In this document: one piece after another, positions 1 through 6,049 of the stretch
Layout: every line of letters starts with the position of its first letter
Position numbering within the stretch: position 1 is the stretch's first letter
Assembly: GCA_005240105.1 (NCBI GenBank)
Contig: SBAT01000011.1
Span: 1 to 6,842, forward strand
Reading direction: 5' to 3'
From: Chloroflexota bacterium
GTDB lineage: Bacteria > Cyanobacteriota > Vampirovibrionia > Obscuribacterales > Obscuribacteraceae
Length of the DNA stretch: 6,842 bases
Made by a program: the position numbers and the translations under genes
Notes under the pieces: model-generated
What the model was told of the DNA's origin: nothing
What the model saw: the letters and a program-made list of their open reading frames with translations, nothing else
Database searches by the model: none

Positions 1-595
1 GCGCTGATCGCACGTGGGAAAACTTATCACGCGGAATTGGCCGACCAGTCATTACTTGATTGAGAAACGAGTATTGATGGAAGGCACGCATCGGCTGTCC
101 TTGCTGCTGATAGAACATGGCTAGTGCTTGTCTTGCCGGTTCAGAACGCGGGTTTATGATCAAGGCCTTTTCAATTTCACGACGTGCTTGTAAATTCTTT
201 TCGCTAGTGCCTCTGAGCGTTAGAAGCTCCGCTAACTTTAGGTGAGCGGTGACCGAGTTATCGTTTAGTTTTGTGGCTCGGCTGAGATAATTTTCTGCCC
301 GGTCAAATTGCTTAGCAGAATCAAGAGCGAGAATGCCCATATCCAAGTAGAGGTCACTGACGATTTTGGAGTTTTCGCCATACTCACTTTTGGCCATGTT
401 ACAAGCCGCTTCGTAAGAACCAATGGCTCCGTCAATGTCCCCTTCCAGTTGTTTGGTTAAGGCTTCTTTCTGAATAGCCTTAATGCTGTCTTCGGCCTCG
501 TTAGCCTGGACGGTAGCACATCCCAGCAAAATGACCAGGCCAGCTGTAAAGCCTGCCAGACCGCACGTTGTCCCTCTCGCGGAGATAAAGGTCAT
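1..595 (-). CDS. TPR-repeat secreted protein or lipoprotein (partial, C-terminus beyond left edge)
   Basis: A reading frame on the minus strand starts with ATG at 595-593 and stays open to the left edge, giving 198 codons with no stop; the gene is cut by the window. The start is supported by an AAGGTG ribosome-binding site 8 nt upstream. Residues 1-31 form an export signal: Arg7, a hydrophobic stretch at about 13-25, then LLGC with Cys26, which fits a lipoprotein cleavage box. An alternative signal peptidase I site lies after V-Q-A at residue 31. From about residue 38 the protein is helical with TPR-like spacing, roughly 41-75, 78-111, 112-148 and 149-182, including the typical alternation of small and aromatic residues and Asn-Pro at the end of the third repeat. 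TPR proteins bind other proteins; the partner is unknown. It is probably exported and membrane-tethered or periplasmic. It is transcribed divergently from the PxpA-like gene. I do not recognise a specific family. Confidence 0.85.
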   Translation of the reverse strand, partial: MTFISARGTTCGLAGFTAGLVILLGCATVQANEAEDSIKAIQKEALTKQLEGDIDGAIGSYEAACNMAKSEYGENSKIVSDLYLDMGILALDSAKQFDRAENYLSRATKLNDNSVTAHLKLAELLTLRGTSEKNLQARREIEKALIINPRSEPARQALAMFYQQQGQPMRAFHQYSFLNQVMTGRPIPRDKFSHVRSA

Positions 596-603
596 GGATA
601 TTT

Positions 604-609
604 CACCTT
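604..609 (-). promoter_or_regulatory. Ribosome-binding site of the TPR gene
   Basis: On the minus strand this reads AAGGTG and ends 8 nt before the ATG at 595. The same hexamer with the same 8-nt spacing precedes the second ATG of the MoxR gene, so it may be a usual initiation pattern in this genome. It supports the start chosen for the TPR gene. Confidence 0.55.
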
Positions 610-622
610 GCAAGTATTTTCC

Positions 623-628
623 ATTCTA
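623..628 (-). promoter_or_regulatory. Possible -10 box for the TPR gene
   Basis: The minus strand reads TAGAAT here, one base off the sigma-70 -10 consensus. Transcription would begin near 616, giving a leader of about 20 nt that carries the ribosome-binding site. No good -35 hexamer stands at 16-18 bp; the best is TGTTAC at 16 bp (645-650). The call is tentative. Confidence 0.3.
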
Positions 629-687
629 GCCTAGTTGTAATGTTGTAACACTCATTAAACCAATGATCTAAGCTCAGCTCTAGTTGC

Positions 688-696
688 TGGTAAAAT
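688..696 (+). promoter_or_regulatory. Possible extended -10 promoter for the PxpA-like gene
   Basis: The sequence reads TGG followed by TAAAAT, an extended -10 element (TGn plus a hexamer one base off consensus). No convincing -35 lies 17 bp upstream, which extended -10 promoters tolerate. Transcription would start near 703. That leaves a leader of about 20 nt to the ATG at 724, or about 147 nt to the alternative ATG at 850. The element is short and could arise by chance. Confidence 0.3.
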
Positions 697-723
697 CACC
701 TTGTTAACCCGGTATGGTTCCCT

Positions 724-1644
724 ATGCGAAGAACACAGCGCCCACGCTCACGTAACTCCCGCGATTCACGCGACTCCCGCGATTCACGCTCGGATTCACG
801 TTTTAATCCAGCGAGAACCCAGTCTGCCCGGATATTGCTATCCGGTGGCATGGACATTAACACCAATCTTGGTGAAGGGTTTGGTCATTACCGGGTCGAG
901 GGTGAGTCCGATATTTTGCCGTTTGTTACATCGGCCAATATTGCCTGCGGAGCCCATGCCGGCGATCCGGCAATTATGGAAGCAGCCTTAGAAGAGGCTC
1001 GCTATTATGGCTTGGCTCTCGGTGCCCATATTGGTTATCCGGATTTAGCCGGATTTGGTCGCCGTGAAATTCACTTGCCGGCCAACGAATTGAGAGCATC
1101 TGTCCTTTATCAACTGGGAGCTTTGTCTGGTCTTGCTCGTACGTTCGGTTTCGAGATAAGTCAGGTACGCCCGCATGGTTTTATGTATCGGCAAATGTTT
1201 CATGATGTGCGCACGGCCATAACGGTGGCCCGCGCAATTGCTGAATTTGATCGTTGGATAGTCCTCATTGGACCAGCTGGACATAACTTGCTTGCTGCCG
1301 GAGAGAAAGCCGGCATCAGAGTAGCTGGTGAAGTTTGGGTTGACCGAGGCTATGATGCTAACGGTAATTTGTTGGCCCATAGCCATCCCAGGGCAATCAT
1401 TCATGATGCGCACGACATCATCAAGCAAGCCACTTCGCTCATTCGCAATAGGACATTGACGGCAGTCGACGGCTCAACGGTCAGGATAGATTTCCAGAGC
1501 ATTCACTTGCATCCGGCCATTCCGAAAGCCAAAATGGTTGCTGAACAGATTCGCGCGTTGATGCCCAATGCCAGTCCACTTTCTGCCGAACCATATAACC
1601 CGGAAGATGACGAACACTCAAGGTTGAGCTGGGCGGAAATCTAA
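724..1644 (+). CDS. LamB/YcsF family protein, PxpA-like, with Arg/Ser-rich N-terminal extension
   Basis: The core (about residues 43-280 of 306) is clearly LamB/YcsF. It has NLGEGFG at 48-54, SANIACG at 70-76 followed by HAGDP, GAH at 100-102 with YPDL and FGRR at 111-114, RPHG at 149-152, and VDRGY at 206-210. In E. coli, PxpA is a subunit of the PxpABC ATP-dependent 5-oxoprolinase, which opens pyroglutamate to glutamate in the cytoplasm. No pxpB or pxpC is in this window. Several family-typical positions differ: LN-D-LGEG reads N-T-NLGEG, GAHP reads GAHI, PHGxLYN reads PHGFMYR, and the C-terminal HGD reads His263-Pro-Ala. Activity on oxoproline is therefore uncertain and a divergent role is possible. 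The family is usually about 250 aa; the excess is residues 1-42, rich in Arg, Ser and Asp. No Shine-Dalgarno stands before 724. An in-frame ATG at 850 (264 aa) would fit the family length but also lacks a good site. I kept 724 because the frame is open and a possible promoter lies just upstream. The gene ends 4 bp from the convergent peptidase gene. Confidence 0.88.
   Translation: MRRTQRPRSRNSRDSRDSRDSRSDSRFNPARTQSARILLSGGMDINTNLGEGFGHYRVEGESDILPFVTSANIACGAHAGDPAIMEAALEEARYYGLALGAHIGYPDLAGFGRREIHLPANELRASVLYQLGALSGLARTFGFEISQVRPHGFMYRQMFHDVRTAITVARAIAEFDRWIVLIGPAGHNLLAAGEKAGIRVAGEVWVDRGYDANGNLLAHSHPRAIIHDAHDIIKQATSLIRNRTLTAVDGSTVRIDFQSIHLHPAIPKAKMVAEQIRALMPNASPLSAEPYNPEDDEHSRLSWAEI
755..790 (+). 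repeat. Two tandem 18-bp direct repeats encoding S-R-D units
   Basis: Units 755-772 and 773-790 match at 17 of 18 bases. A partial third copy, GATTCACG, follows at 793-800 and is also found at 763-770 and 781-788. The unit is a multiple of three, so copy-number change keeps the reading frame; it encodes repeating Ser-Arg-Asp at about residues 12-26 of the PxpA-like protein. If translation actually begins at 850, the repeats would lie in the leader and could act as a direct-repeat binding site instead. Confidence 0.8.
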
Positions 1645-1648
1645 ACGC

Positions 1649-2182
1649 TTAGGGTAGCCTTTTCTTGGGCGGTACGATTTCGTCGTACCAACTACCGTAA
1701 TACTCCGGATATTCTTCGCCGGTAGTGGACGTAACGGTTTTTTCCAGCGCTTTGCGCACAGCTTTGCGCCCGCCGCGCTTGAAGCGTCTGAGCCATTCCA
1801 GTTCTTTACTGTCTACCTTCACGCCGGCTTTCAGCAATTCTTGGATGATCGATATTTCGTGGATGATAGCTGCCGCCTCTTCATCCAGGCAGCGGCCAAC
1901 GAACTCTTTCTTGCCGGTTTTGCCAGGGATTGGATCAAGGGTTGGCTTAACCAGAGCATGGACAAATTCGTGGGCGATACTTATGAGCTTGTAGTTGCGG
2001 GGGCACCAGCGGCCTATGTAAATGGTCTTTCTCTTGCGATCGTAATAGGCGCGGCACGGCCCATCGACCAAGCGAATCTTCACGCCTTCTTGGCGAATGC
2101 GTTCGATGTCGCGCACTAAGCTGGGCGATTTCTGGGCTATCTCAACCAGCTTTTTACCAAATTGTCGGCGCAGATTTTTCAC
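1649..2182 (-). CDS. Small HExxH zinc-metallopeptidase-like protein, family unassigned
   Basis: This 177-aa protein carries the zinc-binding motif HEFVH at residues 71-75, within I-A-HEFVHAL. An acidic cluster D100-E101-E102 lies about 25 residues after the second His and could supply the third zinc ligand in gluzincin fashion; E72 would be the catalytic base. A beta-strand-like T-I-Y-I-G stretch (53-57) precedes the motif, as in many minimal metallopeptidase folds. There is no signal peptide or membrane segment, so it is probably cytoplasmic. The protein is strongly basic, with Lys/Arg-rich ends (residues 2-11 and 132-148), which could mean nucleic-acid contact or binding to an acidic partner. 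It starts with GTG at 2182-2180, supported by GGAAGG 6 nt upstream. It stands alone, convergent to the PxpA-like gene and divergent from the LuxR-type regulator. The layout resembles compact peptidase domains such as M91 or DUF6782, but I cannot assign it. The substrate is unknown. Confidence 0.78.
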   Translation of the reverse strand: MKNLRRQFGKKLVEIAQKSPSLVRDIERIRQEGVKIRLVDGPCRAYYDRKRKTIYIGRWCPRNYKLISIAHEFVHALVKPTLDPIPGKTGKKEFVGRCLDEEAAAIIHEISIIQELLKAGVKVDSKELEWLRRFKRGGRKAVRKALEKTVTSTTGEEYPEYYGSWYDEIVPPKKRLP

Positions 2183-2188
2183 TGCCTA

Positions 2189-2194
2189 CCTTCC
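2189..2194 (-). promoter_or_regulatory. Ribosome-binding site deciding the GTG start
   Basis: The minus strand reads GGAAGG, ending 6 nt before the GTG at 2182-2180. This is good spacing and is the main support for a GTG start of the metallopeptidase-like gene. Confidence 0.6.
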
Positions 2195-2289
2195 AAAAAT
2201 GTGAGGGATTCCGGTGTGAAGATATATTAATTCTATAATAAACGGGCAGCGAACAAAAGGCTGTAAAGAGCCAGGCTGGATAGGGATTG

Positions 2290-2304
2290 GCTTGGAACCC
2301 AAGC
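2290..2304. repeat. Perfect inverted repeat, 6-bp arms and 3-bp spacer
   Basis: GCTTGG, AAC, CCAAGC forms a perfect dyad in the intergenic region, about 105 bp before the GAF-LuxR start. No T-run follows it, so it is not an intrinsic terminator. It could be an operator for a dimeric regulator or a hairpin in a leader. An alternative overlapping pairing, CCAA (2299-2302) with TTGG (2307-2310), would exclude the first. A 6-bp dyad can occur by chance. Confidence 0.4.
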
Positions 2305-2398
2305 GGTTGGCAACTCTTGAGCGAGATTAAATTTTTTGACAAGCATTCATGCGTCCTTACGGAAACCATATAGTGGATAAATAAGGGAAAACCCCAGC

Positions 2399-2405
2399 AG
2401 GGAAG
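2399..2405 (+). promoter_or_regulatory. Ribosome-binding site of the GAF-LuxR gene
   Basis: AGGGAAG lies just upstream of the ATG at 2409, with the AGGG core 6 nt away. It supports this start, which also places the first GAF domain close to the N-terminus as expected. Confidence 0.55.
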
Positions 2406-2408
2406 TGT

Positions 2409-3788
2409 ATGTCTGATATCCAAACCCTTAATCGGGTAGGTACCTTAATGGCTCGGGTAAGGCGCGTTATTTTAGATGCGTCTGACTTTAGCGATGGGCT
2501 GAATCAGGCTCTTGCCCAGGTTTGCCAGGCAATGTCACTGAACGGGGCAACCCTAGTACAAATTGCCCCGGAAAACAAAGCAATAATCCTGGCGGACTAT
2601 TGGCTTAATGGAGGACAAATTTTTATCGGCCGTTCTTTTGCATTAAACCCGGATACGCAATGGCACCGGTTGCTTAGCCAAGGTCAGTGTTTAATGCTGA
2701 GCGATATCAGTAGTGACGACGGCTTTGCCGGCTTTGTAAAAGCGCGAGCCAATGAAATTGGCACAATTTATCCATTGATGAGCAAGAATGAGTTGAGCGG
2801 TCTGCTTTGCTTGCACCCCAAGGACAGATCGGAATCCAATGAAGAAATGAAGGCAGTGGCGCAAATTATTGCCGAGGAAATGTTGTTGCTTTTACGGCAA
2901 CAAAATTTGCCCAATGGTAATTCATCAAGTCTTGCCTACAGCATGGAAGACTTGACCAACCAGTTGAGCGACGAACGTTTGATGCGCCACATCATAAGTA
3001 AACTGCACCTGTCACTGGATAAGGATGTTGTTTTGCAGACGGCTGTCGATTGCTTGGGACGTGCCTTGTCGGTAAGCTTTTGTCTTGTGGAGCGAGCGGA
3101 CATGCCAGGTCATGCCCTGGTTACACATGAATATGCCGATGCTGCATCCAGTCCACTGGGTCTAGGCAGAACTGATCACTTACCAGCCAATATTGTTTCT
3201 TGCTTCAAACAAAGAACCGCTGCTATAGGCAGCATGGACGGGCAGATGCCCTTTGGTGAATTAGGGCAGCAAGAGATGGAATACTTGCATATCAATGACA
3301 TCAAAACTCTTTTGGGCACGCCAATTACATTCCATGGCATTCATCATGGCGTGTTGCTTGTAATCGATTGCCGGCGACCTAGATCATTTAGCGAACGCGA
3401 AATAGTCATTCTGGAAACAGTTGCTCAACAAGCCGCCATTTCCGTTAACCATGCTGATTTATTGGGGCAGATTAAAGACCAGTTATACAAAATGAATGTG
3501 ATCACCACGCTGACGCAACAACTGACCAATGCCCTGGAACTGGTTGGACATGGGGCTAGACAGCACACTGATGAAGCGGGTGGAACAACGCCAGCCATCC
3601 GTCTGTCCCAAAGAGAAATGGAAGTTTTGCGCTTAATTGCGCAGGGTATGTCCAACAGAGAAATTGCCCAGAGACTTTTCTTGACCGAATCAACAGTGGA
3701 ATTGCATGCTTCGCGCATTCGTAAGAAACTAAAACTTAAGAGCCGCACTGCCCTCGTTAAATACGCTTGCGATAACCACCTCGTCTAA
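2409..3788 (+). CDS. GAF-GAF-LuxR transcriptional regulator
   Basis: This 459-aa protein has two GAF-type sensor domains (about residues 15-165 and 191-350), a helical linker (about 351-397), and a C-terminal LuxR/NarL helix-turn-helix (398-459). The DNA-binding domain is textbook: L-S-Q-R-E-M-E-V-L at 399-407, the G-M-S-N-R-E-I-A turn at 413-420, and the recognition helix region at about 426-441. There is no phospho-receiver domain and no kinase, so it should act as a one-component cytoplasmic regulator that senses a small ligand or redox state through the GAFs and binds DNA as a dimer. GAF2 opens with a stretch of the type common in cyanobacterial GAF proteins (L-D-K-D-V-V-L-Q-T-A-V). It lacks the CH motif used to bind a bilin: the matching positions are about Q288-E289. 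A light-sensing role is therefore unlikely. No autoinducer-binding domain is present. Its stop codon overlaps that of the DUF58 gene on the other strand by 4 bp. Targets are unknown; the flanking divergent peptidase gene and its own promoter region are candidates. Confidence 0.92.
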   Translation: MSDIQTLNRVGTLMARVRRVILDASDFSDGLNQALAQVCQAMSLNGATLVQIAPENKAIILADYWLNGGQIFIGRSFALNPDTQWHRLLSQGQCLMLSDISSDDGFAGFVKARANEIGTIYPLMSKNELSGLLCLHPKDRSESNEEMKAVAQIIAEEMLLLLRQQNLPNGNSSSLAYSMEDLTNQLSDERLMRHIISKLHLSLDKDVVLQTAVDCLGRALSVSFCLVERADMPGHALVTHEYADAASSPLGLGRTDHLPANIVSCFKQRTAAIGSMDGQMPFGELGQQEMEYLHINDIKTLLGTPITFHGIHHGVLLVIDCRRPRSFSEREIVILETVAQQAAISVNHADLLGQIKDQLYKMNVITTLTQQLTNALELVGHGARQHTDEAGGTTPAIRLSQREMEVLRLIAQGMSNREIAQRLFLTESTVELHASRIRKKLKLKSRTALVKYACDNHLV

Positions 3789-5089
3789 AGTTTATTTTGG
3801 GTCTTAACTTCCAGGTAGCGAGATATCAATTGGCTGGTCAGGAGTTCAGGCGGGCTGTCTAAGGTGAGGCAACCCTGGCGGGTCAAGGTGGCAAGAGCCA
3901 GTTCTCTGGCGCTAATTAAATCAAGAGCCGCCACTCGCCTGTAGATTTGTTCTTCGGTTATGGCTCTAGCATGGGTGAGATCGTCGATTTGTTTGTCGCG
4001 CAAGGTGACGCAAAAAGGTAAGTGTCTAGGTCTGAGACTGCCCAGCCCTTTCAGAAGAGCTTCTGATCCGGTGCTGTCGGTAATGTCTGTTAGGACGACA
4101 AACAGTGCTCTTCCTTTTAGCTGACTGGCAAAGTAGGTAAGCACGCTGGCATAGTCGGGTTCGACTGATTTTGCTTGCGCATCAAAAACCAATTCCAGCA
4201 TTTCTTTTAGTTGAGTCTTGCCTCTTTTCGGCGGCAAATAACAAATTGGCTTGTGGGCGAAAATGCCAATTCCTACCTGGTCGCCACGGGAGAGACCGGT
4301 TAATGCCAGGGCTAGAGCGGAGTTGAGTGCGTGATCAAACCGCGTCAACCCATTTAAGTCGGAGACCATCATGCGTCCGGCGTCGACTAAAATAAGCATG
4401 TTTTGCTCGTGCTCGACATCGTAATTGCGGACTACCGGATGGTTGCGTCTGGCTGTTGCTTTCCAGTCGATAAACCGGCTGTCGTCCCCAACTTGATATT
4501 CTTTCAAACTGGCAAATTCCGTGCCGGCACCACGCTTGCGTTTTTTTATTTCGCCTAACTCGCTTGCGCGACTTAGTTTTATCGACAATTCATTTAAGAG
4601 TTTCAGGTCGTTGAAGACGCGAACATCTTGTTGGTTGTTGTAACTGACTTGTCTCCAAAAAAGTTTCAGACTGCTTAAGTAGCGCAGGTGTGTTTGCTTG
4701 AATTGATAGTTGCCCCGTTTTGTGGGTTTGACGTGGTAGGTAAGGATCATTTTGTTCAAGGCTGGAACAGTCATAAAAAATTCTTCGCTGTCCGCCTGGA
4801 AATCTACCGGATAGTCGTCTTTTAGTCGCATTACAAGTTCATCCGGACCTTGATTAATAATTGTCAAAGCTACTTCGTTCATGCGCCCAATGGACAGTCT
4901 GCCGCCAACGCTGCGAGTGACGGTGAGGAATTTACTGCTGCCGGTCATAATCCAGTCAGCTGTTAGGAGCAGAAGAGTCAAAATGTTGACGACAATGCCG
5001 ATAACAGCAAAAGCAAAGTAAAAACAACCGACCAAGAGAAGGAAGGCGGACAAAGACAAGAGTGCATAGAGTCTCAGGCTAGCTATCAT
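3785..5089 (-). CDS. DUF58 domain protein, membrane-anchored, vWA-like
   Basis: This 434-aa protein has two hydrophobic N-terminal segments (about residues 8-28 and 29-47), then a beta-rich region (about 55-165), the DUF58 signature (G-T-E-F-A-S-L-K-E-Y at 189-198, then V-G-D-D-S-R-F-I-D-W-K at 200-210), and a vWA-like domain. In the vWA part, D236-A-G-R-M stands where a full metal-binding site would read DxSxS, and T334-D335 lies on a later strand, so the metal site looks incomplete, as is common in DUF58. The large domain is expected on the cytoplasmic side. DUF58 proteins are nearly always paired with MoxR ATPases and are thought to be their partners in remodelling envelope or membrane complexes. 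The ATG lies 1 nt after the moxR stop and has no clear ribosome-binding site, which points to translational coupling. It is the last gene of the leftward operon and overlaps the convergent GAF-LuxR stop by 4 bp. The exact substrate is unknown. Confidence 0.93.
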   Translation of the reverse strand: MIASLRLYALLSLSAFLLLVGCFYFAFAVIGIVVNILTLLLLTADWIMTGSSKFLTVTRSVGGRLSIGRMNEVALTIINQGPDELVMRLKDDYPVDFQADSEEFFMTVPALNKMILTYHVKPTKRGNYQFKQTHLRYLSSLKLFWRQVSYNNQQDVRVFNDLKLLNELSIKLSRASELGEIKKRKRGAGTEFASLKEYQVGDDSRFIDWKATARRNHPVVRNYDVEHEQNMLILVDAGRMMVSDLNGLTRFDHALNSALALALTGLSRGDQVGIGIFAHKPICYLPPKRGKTQLKEMLELVFDAQAKSVEPDYASVLTYFASQLKGRALFVVLTDITDSTGSEALLKGLGSLRPRHLPFCVTLRDKQIDDLTHARAITEEQIYRRVAALDLISARELALATLTRQGCLTLDSPPELLTSQLISRYLEVKTQNKL

Positions 5090-5090
5090 G

Positions 5091-6047
5091 TTAGCGGGGT
5101 ACTTTTACTTGGTTCATTAGATTATCAATTACCTGGTTGATGGTAATCCCTTCCATCTCTGCTTCCGGAGTTAAGATCAGCCTGTGACGCAGAATGGGAT
5201 GAGCAGTCATTTTTATTTCATCAGGAGTGACAAAATCTTTGCCGGCAATGGCTGCTTGTGCTTTGGCCGCTGCCAGCCAGTTGATAGCGGCCCTTGGACT
5301 TGCTCCTAAATACAGATCGGACACGTTGCGAGTCTTATCGATTAGTTCGGATATGTAAGTAAAAATGCTTTCCTCTACTTGTACGAATTTGAGCTGGCTG
5401 CGACATTCCAGTATGTCTTCGCGTGATACCAGTGGTGCTAGATCCGGGGCATGACGGCTGTAGTCACCACTTTGCCATTTGCGTAATATGCTGGTTTCAG
5501 CAAGTTTGCCAGGATAGCTGACAATTATTTTGAGCATGAAGCGATCGAGTTGAGCTTCCGGCAAAGGATATGTGCCTTCAAATTCAATTGGGTTTTGCGT
5601 TGCAATAACCATAAATGGTTCAGGCAGCACATGTGTCTGTCCGTCAAGTGTTACCTGGTGTTCTTCCATAGCTTCTAACAGGGCTGACTGTGTCTTTGGT
5701 GGTGTGCGGTTTATTTCATCGGCTAAAAGAAGTCCTGTAAAAATCGGACCTTTCTTGACGTGAAAAGTGCGGCTGTTGAGATCGTAAACGCTTGTGCCGA
5801 TGATATCCGATGGTAACATGTCCGGGGTTAGCTGCACGCGAGCAAAATCAACTGAAATCAAGCGAGCCAGCGTCTTGGCCAAAAGTGTCTTGGCCGTTCC
5901 CGGCACCCCTTCCATGAGCACATGACCTTCCGCTAAAAGAGCTATTAACAGCTGATCTACAACCGCCTCTTGCCCGACGATGATGTTGTTTAAGGCATCC
6001 TTCAAAATCTGACTGGCATTGGTAAGTTTAACTAACTGTTGTGTCAT
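5091..6047 (-). CDS. MoxR family AAA+ ATPase
   Basis: This is a complete MoxR ATPase of 318 aa, the usual family size. Numbering from the ATG at 6047: Walker A G-V-P-G-T-A-K-T at 47-54, Walker B ending L-L-A-D-E with D110-E111, sensor 1 T-Q-N-P at 150-153, a candidate arginine finger R169 in E-A-Q-L-D-R-F, and sensor 2 G-A-S-P-R with R252 at the start of the C-terminal lid. All ATPase residues are intact, so it should hydrolyse ATP as a cytoplasmic ring. MoxR proteins act as chaperone-like factors that help assemble or activate other proteins, usually with a vWA or DUF58 partner, here the next gene. I chose 6047 over the in-frame ATG at 6053 because the AAGGTG site is 8 nt from 6047 but only 2 nt from 6053. 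The 6053 start would overlap the upstream stop as ATGA. The gene sits in the middle of the DUF4350-moxR-DUF58 operon. Confidence 0.95.
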   Translation of the reverse strand: MTQQLVKLTNASQILKDALNNIIVGQEAVVDQLLIALLAEGHVLMEGVPGTAKTLLAKTLARLISVDFARVQLTPDMLPSDIIGTSVYDLNSRTFHVKKGPIFTGLLLADEINRTPPKTQSALLEAMEEHQVTLDGQTHVLPEPFMVIATQNPIEFEGTYPLPEAQLDRFMLKIIVSYPGKLAETSILRKWQSGDYSRHAPDLAPLVSREDILECRSQLKFVQVEESIFTYISELIDKTRNVSDLYLGASPRAAINWLAAAKAQAAIAGKDFVTPDEIKMTAHPILRHRLILTPEAEMEGITINQVIDNLMNQVKVPR

Positions 6048-6049
6048 GG

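Larger units (their letters stand above)
2183..2408. other. Divergent intergenic region between the peptidase and the GAF-LuxR gene
   Basis: These 226 bp separate two divergently transcribed genes and should hold both promoters. An AT-rich block lies at 2221-2240, including TATAAT on the plus strand at 2234-2239. TTGACA occurs at 2336-2341 and TATAGT at 2369-2374 on the plus strand. They are 27 bp apart, so they cannot be one sigma-70 promoter, and neither has a good partner at 16-18 bp. A perfect inverted repeat lies at 2290-2304. I see no coding sequence or RNA gene here. Confidence 0.6.

Noticed and set aside
755..800. Repeats at 755-800 as a CRISPR array or transposon end
   Set aside because: The copies are directly abutting with no spacers, there are fewer than three full units, they are in frame with a coding region, and no cas or transposase genes are present.
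1045..1428. Minus-strand open frame inside the PxpA-like gene
   Set aside because: It is antisense to a well-supported conserved gene, has no recognisable domain and no convincing initiation site.
1725..2119. Plus-strand open frames across the metallopeptidase gene
   Set aside because: They overlap antisense to the HEFVH protein, which has a good ribosome-binding site and a coherent motif; the plus-strand products show no domain features.
2259..2272. GGCT/AGCC hairpin as a terminator or riboswitch element
   Set aside because: The stem is only 4 bp with a 6-base loop, no T-run follows, and no larger conserved structure is visible around it.
2336..2374. TTGACA at 2336-2341 and TATAGT at 2369-2374 as one strong promoter for the GAF-LuxR gene
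   Set aside because: The two hexamers are separated by 27 bp, far outside the 16-19 bp a sigma-70 promoter can use, and also beyond the long spacers of MerR-type promoters. Either may still act with a weaker partner.
3000..3460. GAF2 as a bilin-binding photoreceptor domain (cyanobacteriochrome-like)
   Set aside because: The canonical Cys-His pair is missing: the aligned positions before the conserved Pro-Ile are Gln-Glu. A nearby S-C-F is not the DxCF motif in the right setting.
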